NCBI RefSeq assembly: GCF_023100805.1
Contig: NZ_CP095855.1
Coordinates: forward strand, 5,125,001 to 5,189,000
Source of the DNA: Chitinophaga filiformis
Lineage (GTDB): Bacteria > Bacteroidota > Bacteroidia > Chitinophagales > Chitinophagaceae
Direction: 5' to 3'
DNA: 64,000 nucleotides
Shown: in pieces, positions 9,070 to 17,631 of the stretch
How the letters are laid out: every line of letters begins with the position of its first letter
Position numbering within the stretch: position 1 is the first letter of the stretch
Notes under the pieces: generated by a model
The model's input: only the letters and a program-made list of their open reading frames with translations
What the model was told of the DNA's origin: nothing
The model's database searches: none
Position numbers and translations under genes: made by a program

Positions 9070-12000
9070 ATGGAAGTGACAGTCAGGATAGAACGCGTAT
9101 CCATTCCTACGTACAAGACAGGCACACCCGAGAAACACCCTATGTTCCTCGAGAAAAGAGTATACCAGGGCAGCAGTGGTGTTGTGTATCCTCATCCGGT
9201 TATCGAACAGATCGCCGATGAGAAGACCATGCAGGAATACACTGCGGTATTCCTGGAGAATGAATTCCTGCTCATAATGATCCTGCCGGAACTGGGCGGA
9301 CGTATACAGCGTGCATACGATAAGATCAGGCAGCGGGACTTTGTATACTATAACCAGGTCATCAAACCTGCCCTCGTCGGACTGGCCGGCCCCTGGATAT
9401 CGGGCGGCATAGAGTTCAACTGGCCGCAGCACCATCGCCCCAGCACTTTTCAAGCTGTCGACTTTACCACGGAAGAAAATGCCGATGGCAGCAAAACAGT
9501 ATGGGTAAATGAAGTGGAAGTGATGTTCCGTACCAAAGGCATGGCAGGGTTTACACTGTATCCGGATAAAGCTTACCTGGAAATAAAAGGCAAACTTTTC
9601 AACCGCACGCTCTTCCCGCAAACCTTCCTCTGGTGGGCTAACCCTGCTGTGAAAGTGAACGATCATTACCAATCGGTTTTCCCGCCCGATGTATATGCCG
9701 TGTTTGACCATGGCAAACGCGACGTATCTGATTTCCCGATCGCAACGGGCACCTATTACAAAGTAGACTATTCACCGGGAACAGATATTTCCCGTTATCA
9801 TACTATCCCCGTTCCCACTTCCTACATGGCGATCCGCTCGGAGTATGACTTCATGGGCTGTTACGAACACGACACGCAGGCAGGCATGTTGCACGTAGCC
9901 GATCATCATGTATCGCCGGGCAAAAAACAATGGACCTGGGGTAATGGCGATTTCGGTTATGCCTGGGACAGGAACCTGACAGATGAAGATGGACCTTATA
10001 TTGAGCTGATGACCGGTATGTTCACCGACAACCAGCCGGACTTCTCCTGGCTGCAACCCAACGAAGGCAAGACCTTTGAACAATACTTCATGCCATATGC
10101 CCGGACGGGGGTAGTTAAAAACGCTACCAAAGAGGCGATGCTGAATATGGAATGGCGGGGCGGTCAACTGGCCATTAAAGTGTATGCCACTGCCCTTTAT
10201 AAAAATGCAGTGATCCGCCTGCTGAAACAAGGTACCGAAGTGCAACAATTCCCCGCATCACTCTCACCCTATGCACCATTCTCAACTACATACGATTGCG
10301 GTGCCGATGTGGTACCGGAGCAATGGAAAGTGATCGTTGAAGATGAAGCCGGCCATACACTTGTATCGTGGCAACCCGCGCCACCGGCAGAACATGAGAT
10401 ACCACCACCGGCATCTGCTGCGCGTCTGCCACAGGATATTGAACAGGTAGAAGAACTGTACCTGAACGGTCATCACCTGGAACAATACCGTCATGCCACT
10501 TTCAATCCCGTCGACTATTATGAAGAAGGCCTGAGAAGAAGCCCGGGCGATATCCGTTGTAATAACGCCATGGGGCTCCTGCTGCTCCGCCGCGGACAAT
10601 TTGCCAAGGCTGAGCCTTATTTCAGAACGGCTATCAAAACAATGACCAGCCGCAATCCCAATCCATACGACGGAGAAGTATATTACAACCTGGGATGCGC
10701 TTTATTCCTGCAGGGGAAAAAGGCGGCAGCATACGATATCTTCTTCAAAGCTACCTGGAACGATGCCTGGCAGCATAGTGGCTTCCTCATGCTGGCACGT
10801 ATCGCTGCATCCGGTCGCAAATGGGATGATGCATTATCCCTTGTAAAAAAATCCCTGGTGCGCAATTACCACAATCATACCGCCCGTCATCTGCAAACGC
10901 TTATCCTGAGAGAAAAAGGCCTGACAGCAGATTGCATCGGTTTCGCCAAAGCCTCGCTGGAAATAGATCCTTTCAATTACGGATGCCTCTTTGAATGGTA
11001 CCTCGCCAGCAAAGACGACAGTGTACTGGAAAGACTGCGTACTTTAATGCGCGGCAGCCTGAATAACTACCTGGAACTTTCGCTCGACTATGCGCATGCC
11101 GGTTGTTATACTACCGCCATCCAGGTATTACAGTCATACGCCGACGCACATGGCGCCAGCTCTCCACTGCTGTATTATTATATGGGATGGTTTGCTACAA
11201 ATGACAAAGCGCCGGAACATGCAATCGCTTATTTCAAACAAGCTGCCCAACAGGATGCCGGCTACTGCTTCCCAAATAAAGTAGAAGAAGTGATCATCCT
11301 CCAAAGCGCACTGGCAGCCAATCCATCTGATGCCAAAGCAGCTTATTACCTGGGCAATCTCTGGTACGATAAACGTCAATATACGGAAGCCATTGCCTGC
11401 TGGGAGCAGTCGGCCCGCCTGGACGATACATTCCCCATCGTACACAGGAACCTCTCTCTTGCCTATTACAACAAACTACATAAGAAGGTACAGGCAATTA
11501 CATTCATGGAGAAAGCATTCTCACTCGCCCCTGACGACGCCCGCATCCTGATGGAACTGGATCAGCTGTACAAGATCACCGGCAGATCATCGCAGGAGAG
11601 ACTGGCATTACTGGAGAGCAATATGCAACTGGTAGAAAGAAGGGATGACCTCTACCTGGAACGCGTCACTTTATACAATAATCTTGGTGAATTTGAACAG
11701 GCGCGTCAGCTCCTCTCCCAAAGACAGTTTCATCCCTGGGAAGGTGGCGAAGGTAAGGTAGTTGGGCAATTCATCCTCTGTCATACCGCCCTGGCAAAGC
11801 AGGCTATACAACAGGAAGAGTTTGAAAAAGCGATCAGCCTCCTGCAGGCGCTATCGTCCTATCCTGAAAACCTGGGCGAAGGGAAACTGTACGGCGCGCA
11901 GGAGAATGATATCAACTACCTGCTGGGTTGTGCTTATGCAGGACTGGGACAGACAGATACTGCCAAAAAACATTTCCTGGCGGCTACTATCGGTATCAGT

Positions 12001-12372
12001 GAGCCGGTTCAGGCCATCTATTACAATGATCCGCAGCCTGACAAGATCGTATACCAGGCATTGGCATGGCAGCAGCTGGGGCAACCTGAAAAGGCCCGCC
12101 AGATCTTTGAACGCTTCATCCAGTTTGGCGAGGCGCATCTCAACGACACTATCCGCATAGATTACTTTGCAGTATCACTGCCGGATATGCTGGTATTTGA
12201 CATTGATCTTAACCTGCGGAACCGTATACATTGCCTGTACCTGATGGGGCTCGGTCACCTGGGACTTCAGCAGGAACAGGAAGGACAGCAATACCTGGAT
12301 GAAGTATTGACATTGGATGTCAATCACCAGGGCGCTACTTTTAACCCATTCACAAAGACGATTCAATGCTAA
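9070..12372 (+). CDS. DUF5107 and TPR-repeat protein
   Basis: 1100 residues with no signal peptide, so probably cytoplasmic. The N-terminal 350 residues are DUF5107-like, a beta-rich domain resembling sugar-mutarotase/lyase folds (ELGGRIQRAYDK, WISGGIEFNWPQHHRPSTF with clustered His residues that could bind sugar). From about residue 440 to the end there are many TPR units (for example NNAMGLLLLRRGQFAKAEPYF and AYYLGNLWYDKRQYTEAI). It sits between the secreted glycosidase and the epimerase, and its stop overlaps the epimerase start (ATGCTAA), so it is an integral part of the operon. Domain function is not established to my knowledge; intracellular processing of a glycoside is a guess from context. 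Confidence 0.8.
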   Translation: MEVTVRIERVSIPTYKTGTPEKHPMFLEKRVYQGSSGVVYPHPVIEQIADEKTMQEYTAVFLENEFLLIMILPELGGRIQRAYDKIRQRDFVYYNQVIKPALVGLAGPWISGGIEFNWPQHHRPSTFQAVDFTTEENADGSKTVWVNEVEVMFRTKGMAGFTLYPDKAYLEIKGKLFNRTLFPQTFLWWANPAVKVNDHYQSVFPPDVYAVFDHGKRDVSDFPIATGTYYKVDYSPGTDISRYHTIPVPTSYMAIRSEYDFMGCYEHDTQAGMLHVADHHVSPGKKQWTWGNGDFGYAWDRNLTDEDGPYIELMTGMFTDNQPDFSWLQPNEGKTFEQYFMPYARTGVVKNATKEAMLNMEWRGGQLAIKVYATALYKNAVIRLLKQGTEVQQFPASLSPYAPFSTTYDCGADVVPEQWKVIVEDEAGHTLVSWQPAPPAEHEIPPPASAARLPQDIEQVEELYLNGHHLEQYRHATFNPVDYYEEGLRRSPGDIRCNNAMGLLLLRRGQFAKAEPYFRTAIKTMTSRNPNPYDGEVYYNLGCALFLQGKKAAAYDIFFKATWNDAWQHSGFLMLARIAASGRKWDDALSLVKKSLVRNYHNHTARHLQTLILREKGLTADCIGFAKASLEIDPFNYGCLFEWYLASKDDSVLERLRTLMRGSLNNYLELSLDYAHAGCYTTAIQVLQSYADAHGASSPLLYYYMGWFATNDKAPEHAIAYFKQAAQQDAGYCFPNKVEEVIILQSALAANPSDAKAAYYLGNLWYDKRQYTEAIACWEQSARLDDTFPIVHRNLSLAYYNKLHKKVQAITFMEKAFSLAPDDARILMELDQLYKITGRSSQERLALLESNMQLVERRDDLYLERVTLYNNLGEFEQARQLLSQRQFHPWEGGEGKVVGQFILCHTALAKQAIQQEEFEKAISLLQALSSYPENLGEGKLYGAQENDINYLLGCAYAGLGQTDTAKKHFLAATIGISEPVQAIYYNDPQPDKIVYQALAWQQLGQPEKARQIFERFIQFGEAHLNDTIRIDYFAVSLPDMLVFDIDLNLRNRIHCLYLMGLGHLGLQQEQEGQQYLDEVLTLDVNHQGATFNPFTKTIQC

Positions 12373-13553
12373 ATGTTAATAGCAGGGCGCTATCCGCAAC
12401 CCGTACACAATACGGCGAACTGCGGGGAGCGCCCCTTTATATGATCACCCTTGAAAATGCTGCCGTTACAGTACAACTGATCAATCTTGGCGCCACTATT
12501 ACGGCGATATATGCGCCCGACAGAACAGGCGTGCAAAAGAATATTGTAGCTGGATTCTCTGATCCGTTGGACTATTTGCATAATCCAGCCTATTTCGGCT
12601 GCACCGTAGGACGATATGCCAACCGAATTGCTGCTGGTCGCATCATGATAGATGGAAAGGAATACCAGTTGCCGCTCAATAATGACGGAAACCATCTGCA
12701 TGGTGGTTTTGATGGCTTTCATACCAGGATCTGGCGTGTGGTACAATCTGCAAAAAGCAAGGAAGAAGCCGGCGTCATCATGGAATACATCAGCGCTGAC
12801 GGGGAGGAAGGCTATCCCGGTACACTGACCGTCCGGGTACAATATGTACTGGACGATAAGAACCGGTTGCATATCCGGTATACTGCACACACAGACAAAA
12901 GTACAGTGGTCAGCCTGACCAATCACTCCTATTTCAATCTTAGCGGTTTTGAGCAGCCATTGGTCACTGATCACCTGTTGACGGTCAATGCAAAGACCTA
13001 TACAGAGAAGAATGAGCGGAATGTCCCCACGGGAAATATCCTTCCGGTGGCTGGCACTCCACTGGACTTTACCCGCCCCACCAGAATTGGCGAACATATC
13101 CATGAACTGCCCGCCGACGGCGGCTTTGACCAAAATTTCGTATTGCAACCTGATTACAGCAGCGGCGCTGCTGCATCGGAAGACGGTGGTAATGGAAAGA
13201 CCTCATCCCCTGGCGCCAGCACTGCAGCTGTGGCAATAGAGGGAGATGCCAGGAATGGAACTTTCTTACCTGTATCTGCCAGCAACATGCCGGCGGCAAC
13301 ACTGGAAGATCCGCACAGTGGCAGGGTCTTACGCATCTTCACCGACCAGCCGGGCATACAGGTATACAGCGCCAATTACTGGGATGGCAGTATCAGGGGG
13401 CAACAAGGTAAACTTTATCTCCAGCATGGTGCGGTGGCCCTGGAAACACAGGCATTCCCGGACAGTCCGAACCATCCGCATTTTCCGGACACTATTCTTT
13501 CACCCGGTGATGTTTATCGCCGGCACACCATTTTTGCATTTGATGTGCAATAA
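12366..13553 (+). CDS. galM: aldose 1-epimerase (galactose mutarotase)
   Basis: 395 residues. It interconverts alpha and beta anomers of galactose or a related aldose before phosphorylation. Family motifs are present: NDGNHLHGGFDGFHTR, the catalytic-His segment LTNHSYFNLSG, and the catalytic Glu segment ALETQAFPDSPNHPHFP near the C-terminus. No signal peptide, so cytoplasmic. It overlaps the preceding stop by 7 bases. Odd point: after GGFDQNFVLQ a low-complexity stretch of about 40 residues rich in Ser, Ala and Gly (about 260-305) interrupts the fold before the final strands. The insertion accounts for the length above the usual 340-350. Confidence 0.93.
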   Translation: MLNVNSRALSATRTQYGELRGAPLYMITLENAAVTVQLINLGATITAIYAPDRTGVQKNIVAGFSDPLDYLHNPAYFGCTVGRYANRIAAGRIMIDGKEYQLPLNNDGNHLHGGFDGFHTRIWRVVQSAKSKEEAGVIMEYISADGEEGYPGTLTVRVQYVLDDKNRLHIRYTAHTDKSTVVSLTNHSYFNLSGFEQPLVTDHLLTVNAKTYTEKNERNVPTGNILPVAGTPLDFTRPTRIGEHIHELPADGGFDQNFVLQPDYSSGAAASEDGGNGKTSSPGASTAAVAIEGDARNGTFLPVSASNMPAATLEDPHSGRVLRIFTDQPGIQVYSANYWDGSIRGQQGKLYLQHGAVALETQAFPDSPNHPHFPDTILSPGDVYRRHTIFAFDVQ

Positions 13554-13577
13554 ATCATTAAACTTGCTATTTCCGTT

Positions 13578-14906
13578 ATGAAACATTCATCTTTTAATGG
13601 CGCCTACATACTTGGTATCTCTTTCATCTCCGCATTGGGAGGCTATCTCTTCGGATTTGATTTTGCTGTCATAGCAGGCGCGCTTCCATTCCTGCAAAAG
13701 CAATTTGGCCTCGACGCCTACTGGGAAGGATTCGCCACCGGCAGCCTGGCTCTGGGAGCGATTGCTGGTTGTATCATTGCAGGCGCTATGGCTGATAAAT
13801 ATGGTCGTAAGCGCGGCCTCCTGCTGGCATCGGCCATCTTCGGGATCTCTTCCCTTGCCATGGCTGTAGCGCCGGACAGGAACATTTTCATTGCCTTCCG
13901 CTTCGTTGCCGGTATTGGCGTGGGTATGGCTTCTATGCTGTCGCCCATGTACATTGCAGAAGTAGCGCCCGCACATCTCCGCGGACGTATGGTTGCGATC
14001 AATCAGCTGACTATTGTCACCGGTATTCTTGTCACCAATCTCGTCAACTATACCCTTCGCAACCAGGGCGATGCTGCCTGGCGCTGGATGTTTGGTCTTG
14101 GCGTCATCCCTTCTCTCCTGTTCTTTATCGGCGCCTTATGGCTGCCGGAGAGTCCCCGCTGGCTGGTGAAAGCGGGGCGTTCTGCTGATGCACGGGCTGT
14201 GCTCAGCAAAATTGGTGGTGATGCTTTTTCGGAGGAATCATTGTCGTTGATTCAAGGTTCTCTCACAGGTGCTGAACGGATGAATTTCGCTGACATCTTC
14301 CGCAAGGCGGTATTGCCAGCTGTGGTGATCGGCATCATACTGGCGGTGTTCCAGCAGTTTTGCGGCATTAATGTGGTCTTTAACTATACTCCGCGCATAT
14401 TCCAGAGTATCGGCGTTTCGCAGGATGGGCAGCTTTTGCAGACGGTGTTTATCGGGGGGGTCAATCTTGTCTTCACTATCCTCGCTATGCTGCTGGTCGA
14501 TAAGCTGGGGCGGAAGCCGCTGATGTTGATCGGCGCCGGAGGGCTTACTATACTTTACATCGTCGTGGTGCGGATGCTGGCGTCGGGCTCCGAGCAGGTC
14601 TCATGGTATCTGCTCGCGGCTATCGGTACTTATGCCATGTCATTGGCACCTGTGACCTGGGTGCTGATTGCGGAGATCTTTCCTAATAAGATCCGTAGTG
14701 CGGCGACGTCTTTTGCGGTGCTGTGTCTTTGGGCGGCGTACTTTATTCTGGTGTTCACCTTTCCGATCTTGTTCGATCGTCTGAAGGATAGTACGTTCTA
14801 TATTTATGCGGGGATATGTTTGTTGGGGTTTGTGTTTATATGGCGGAATGTGAGGGAGACGAAGGGGAAGACGCTCGAGGAGCTCGAGGGCGTCATGATG
14901 CATTAG
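13578..14906 (+). CDS. MFS sugar porter (proton symporter type)
   Basis: 442 residues, 12 predicted membrane helices. Sugar-porter hallmarks are all visible: GYLFGFDFAVIAGALPFLQ in helix 1, DKYGRKRG in the 2-3 loop, PESPRWLV in the central loop, QQFCGINVVFNY in helix 7, DKLGRKPL in the 8-9 loop, WVLIAEIFPNKIRS in helix 10 and ETKGKTLEELE at the C-terminus. It imports a monosaccharide (xylose, arabinose, galactose or glucose class) across the inner membrane. Last gene of the operon, 24 bp after the epimerase and followed by a terminator. Confidence 0.95.
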   Translation: MKHSSFNGAYILGISFISALGGYLFGFDFAVIAGALPFLQKQFGLDAYWEGFATGSLALGAIAGCIIAGAMADKYGRKRGLLLASAIFGISSLAMAVAPDRNIFIAFRFVAGIGVGMASMLSPMYIAEVAPAHLRGRMVAINQLTIVTGILVTNLVNYTLRNQGDAAWRWMFGLGVIPSLLFFIGALWLPESPRWLVKAGRSADARAVLSKIGGDAFSEESLSLIQGSLTGAERMNFADIFRKAVLPAVVIGIILAVFQQFCGINVVFNYTPRIFQSIGVSQDGQLLQTVFIGGVNLVFTILAMLLVDKLGRKPLMLIGAGGLTILYIVVVRMLASGSEQVSWYLLAAIGTYAMSLAPVTWVLIAEIFPNKIRSAATSFAVLCLWAAYFILVFTFPILFDRLKDSTFYIYAGICLLGFVFIWRNVRETKGKTLEELEGVMMH

Positions 14907-14913
14907 GTGTTTT

Positions 14914-14939
14914 CGTCCGTTATTCTAAGATAACGGACG
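14914..14939 (+). terminator. terminator of the first glycan operon
   Basis: Perfect 10-bp stem (CGTCCGTTAT / ATAACGGACG) with a 6-base loop, starting 8 bases after the porter stop. The following T-run is weak (ATTACGTTTTG). Confidence 0.75.
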
Positions 14940-14952
14940 ATTACGTTTTGAC

Positions 14953-15092
14953 ACTTGCATAAGTTGCATGATGCAATGCCTGTTGAAGGTGTCCCGCGAT
15001 AAGGATGATTAGTTTGGGCGATAACTTGCATGAGTTGAATGATGCAATGCCCGTTGAAGGTGTCCCGCGATAATGAACGATTGGTTTGGGCG
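14953..15092. repeat. two tandem copies of a ~70-bp repeat
   Basis: Copy 1 (about 14953-15020) and copy 2 (about 15024-15092) share ACTTGCAT.AGTTG.ATGATGCAATGC, GTTGAAGGTGTCCCGCGATAA and a TTTGGGCG end with few differences. Noncoding. The motif GACACTTGCATAA reappears at 16961. Confidence 0.75.
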
Positions 15093-15111
15093 CTATATAG
15101 TAATTGGCAGT

Positions 15112-15172
15112 CATCTTCGTGCTGCGGTTTCAGGCTGAAGCATCGGGCTGTACCCCTCCTCGAGTCCTTGCT
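15112..15172. repeat. left fragment of a dispersed repeat split by IS110
   Basis: Matches one end of the repeats at 17122-17343 and 17375-17596 read in reverse complement: CATCTTCGTGCTGCGGTTTC, CATCGGGCTGTACCCCT and CGAGTCCTTGCT. Similarity stops at 15172 and resumes at 16797, on the other side of the IS110 element. Confidence 0.7.
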
Positions 15173-15173
15173 T

Positions 15174-16550
15174 CTATACAACAATCGCTCTAAGTTGCTC
15201 CAACTTTTTCTCTAATCGACTTATTTTCAGTTCATTATTTCTTTTCTGATATTGTTCAAGCAAGGGTGGATTAAATTCGGTTTTGTATCTGACCATTTTA
15301 TAGTAAATGGTAGCCAGTTTATTGGCGGTGGCGACAATAGCATATTTATTTCCACCCTTTGCTTTCATACGGCGAAAATAGTCTCCTAGCCAATGCTCAC
15401 TTTTCTGAACAGAATTTGCGGCAAAGCGGAAAGCCTGCCCGGCTATAGAGGATGGTTTTTTCATTAAACGTGAACTTATTAGTTTGCCACCAGATATTTT
15501 ATTGTTAGGACAAAGATTTAACCAGGAGACAAAATGTTTTTCTGTGGGCCATTTTGAAAGATCTGTCCCCGTCTCAGCTAGTAATTGAAGGCCTCCATTA
15601 TCGCTTAAACCATATATGGCTAATACATCAACGCCTAAAATATGTTGCAAGTAGCTGCGGACATTAAAACGAGGATTATTTTTAGATTTGGTCTTAATAT
15701 TTTGTCGTTGCGTCTGGTCCTGTTGCACGCTACAGGTTGTTACTATACCATCATTACATAGTGCCTCATACATAGATAGTTGTTCCTCAATCTTTTTATC
15801 GCAATTATTTATTCTGGACAGATATTCTTTATAGAGCTCATAACATTGACCGAGGGTAAACAGATGTTCATCCCTCCAATTGCCATGTAATGATTTTTCG
15901 ATAGTATCTTTACTAGCCTTGATCCGAGAACCTACTAACGATAATAGATTGGAGGGGGTACGTTCTCCTTTAAGAATGGCTTCCACAATAGCGGATCCGG
16001 TCTGGCCAACTATATCGCTAATTACTGTATGCAGCTTTACATTCATCAGTTCCAGTGATTTTTGCATACGCAAAACACATTTACTCGCCTCGGACTGTAA
16101 AGTTCTACGGAAACGAACCAGTGTTCTTAAAGCTTCCTGCTCGTTTGAAGGCAGATAAGAACTGCTTAATAAGCCATAGCTGTGAAGCCTTTGTAACCAG
16201 GCGGCATCGCTCTCATCTGTCTTACGGCCGCTCACGTTTTTAACATTACGAGCATTTACCAGATATACTTCAAAGCCTTCCTTTATTAGCAATCCGAACA
16301 AAGGTTTCCAATATACTCCTGTACTCTCCATTGCTACTGTATTTATATTACATTCTTTAAGCCAACTGGCTATAGCTTCCAGGTCGCAAGTCATAGTAGA
16401 GAAGGTGCGAACTGGATCAGGGCATCTATCCGCAGAGACAGCTACAGCATGAATCTTATCTCCGATGTCAATTCCGGCAGCATAAGGATTAACAATAGAA
16501 AGAGAATTGACTTTCTTCTTGGGAAAAGAGCTTTTCTTTACATTTGCCAT
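15174..16550 (-). CDS. IS110-family transposase (DEDD recombinase)
   Basis: About 458 residues from the ATG at 16550; a TTG 21 bases upstream extends the frame but is less likely. The N-terminal DEDD RuvC-like domain has GIDIGDKIHAVAVS (first Asp), MESTGVYWKPLF (Glu) and GRKTDESDAAWLQRL (Asp pair). The central part is helical. The C-terminal Transposase_20 domain includes HFVSWLNLCPNNKISGGK, with a serine where IS110 enzymes carry the catalytic Ser. The frame looks intact. IS110 enzymes are known to be guided by a bridge RNA encoded in the element. Confidence 0.95.
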   Translation of the reverse strand: MANVKKSSFPKKKVNSLSIVNPYAAGIDIGDKIHAVAVSADRCPDPVRTFSTMTCDLEAIASWLKECNINTVAMESTGVYWKPLFGLLIKEGFEVYLVNARNVKNVSGRKTDESDAAWLQRLHSYGLLSSSYLPSNEQEALRTLVRFRRTLQSEASKCVLRMQKSLELMNVKLHTVISDIVGQTGSAIVEAILKGERTPSNLLSLVGSRIKASKDTIEKSLHGNWRDEHLFTLGQCYELYKEYLSRINNCDKKIEEQLSMYEALCNDGIVTTCSVQQDQTQRQNIKTKSKNNPRFNVRSYLQHILGVDVLAIYGLSDNGGLQLLAETGTDLSKWPTEKHFVSWLNLCPNNKISGGKLISSRLMKKPSSIAGQAFRFAANSVQKSEHWLGDYFRRMKAKGGNKYAIVATANKLATIYYKMVRYKTEFNPPLLEQYQKRNNELKISRLEKKLEQLRAIVV

Positions 16551-16571
16551 AATCTTAGTTTTAAAAGGCAA

Positions 16572-16796
16572 AAGTTCCTCAGCCTGCTGGATTACATTAG
16601 GTTTATTCTTCTATACGGTCTCCAACGACCAATTTGAAACTTAATTATCCTGCAGAACCAGACTATTTGATGGAGTAAGCATCCATTGCAAGGGACGGTT
16701 TTAGCTGCAAAGGACTTTTGCCTCTACAATTTAACCAACATTGCTCTTCTGTTGTTTTTAGCGAAACAGTGGTCAGACGCTCTGGGGACTATTTAG
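16572..16796 (-). ncRNA. candidate IS110 bridge RNA region
   Basis: Noncoding left end upstream of the transposase, where IS110-group elements encode the bridge RNA. Several short hairpins are visible: GGTC/GACC at 16617-16630, ATGGA/TCCAT at 16670-16686 and GCAAA/TTTGC at 16707-16721. The exact RNA ends and the two guide loops cannot be assigned by eye. Confidence 0.5.
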
Positions 16797-16902
16797 CTTT
16801 GTCAAGCGTATGGGCTTTAGAATATGTATTTAACCCCTATCAATCGTATTGAGGCTCTCGAAGGCCTAAGGCCCGATGCCTTCACCTGAAACCTTGCTAC
16901 TT
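16797..16902. repeat. right fragment of the dispersed repeat split by IS110
   Basis: Continues the repeat whose left part ends at 15172. CTTTGTCAAGCGTATGGGCT, AACCCCTATCAATCG and CACCTGAAACCTTGCTAC match the reverse complement of the repeats at 17122 and 17375. Ends near 16902. Confidence 0.7.
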
Positions 16903-17121
16903 CAAATCCTCCGATTATAGATTGTCGACCTATGCTATATGCGATACATTGGAAACATCCGACACTTGCATAAACAGCCAGGATTTAATACTCATGCTCC
17001 CATTTGAAAATCACCACAGCCTATGTATAGATTATAGATGGGGTGTGGATGATGCTGCACAGTAAATAACGCTAGAAAATAGCAGATAAGCAGTATCCAC
17101 CTATTCATTTGACCACAGACT
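16903..17121. other. intergenic stretch with no gene
   Basis: Low-GC sequence between repeat copies. It contains one GACACTTGCATAA motif shared with the 14953 repeat. No coding frame here has support. Confidence 0.4.
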
Positions 17122-17343
17122 ATAGTCGGCACATCGGAGTAGCAAGGTTTCAGGTGGAGACGTCGGGCATTATCCATTGGAGAGTGCCGACACGATTGAT
17201 AGGGGTTTAATCGACATTCCAAAGCCCCTACGCTTGACAAAGTCTGATAGCAAGGTACTCGGAAAGGGATACAGCCCGATGTCCTACCTGAAACCGAAGC
17301 AACGGAGATGATTCCCATTTAATATTTTTCGCCTAACGCATAA
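17122..17343. repeat. dispersed repeat, copy A (222 bp)
   Basis: Near-identical to copy B 253 bp downstream. The core (about 17139-17303) is bounded by imperfect inverted ends: GCAAGGTTTCAGGTGGAGAC on the left, and CACCTGAAACC near the right end pairs with it. The middle contains AATCGACATTCCAAAGCCCC. Noncoding; open frames in it are accidental. Confidence 0.85.
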
Positions 17344-17374
17344 AACAAAAGACAAGTATACCTGACGACAAGCC

Positions 17375-17596
17375 ATAGTCGGCACATCGGAGTAGCAAGG
17401 TTTCAGGTGGAGACGTCGGGCCTTATCCATTGGAGAGTGCCGACCCGATTGATAGGGGTTCAATCGACATTCCAAAGCCCCTACGCTTGACAAAATCTGA
17501 TAGCAAGGTACTCGGAAAGGGATACAGCCCGATGTCCCACCTGAAACCGAAGCAACGGAGATGATTCCCATTTAATATTTTTCGCCCAACGCATAA
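17375..17596. repeat. dispersed repeat, copy B (222 bp)
   Basis: Direct duplicate of copy A with only a few substitutions; both end in CGCATAA after TTTAATATTTTTCGCC. The 31-bp spacer between the copies is unique. Confidence 0.85.
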
Positions 17597-17631
17597 GGCC
17601 AATTAATGTCTTCCCCCCAACGCATAAGCCA

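Larger units (their letters stand above)
15173..16796 (-). mobile_element. IS110-family insertion sequence
   Basis: Borders are inferred from where the interrupted repeat stops (15172) and resumes (16797), giving about 1.62 kb. It has one transposase gene on the minus strand and about 220 bp of noncoding sequence upstream of it. No terminal inverted repeats or target duplication are evident, as expected for IS110. A CT lies next to each junction and could be the shared core dinucleotide. The transposase stop lies within the last few bases of the element. Confidence 0.8.

Noticed and set aside
16551..16571. TTG start of the IS110 transposase
   Set aside because: The ATG at 16550 gives the usual N-terminus; seven extra residues have no support.
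16992..17571. Two similar small minus-strand ORFs beginning MGIISVASVSG
   Set aside because: They are translations of the two 222-bp repeat copies; similarity is due to the DNA duplication.
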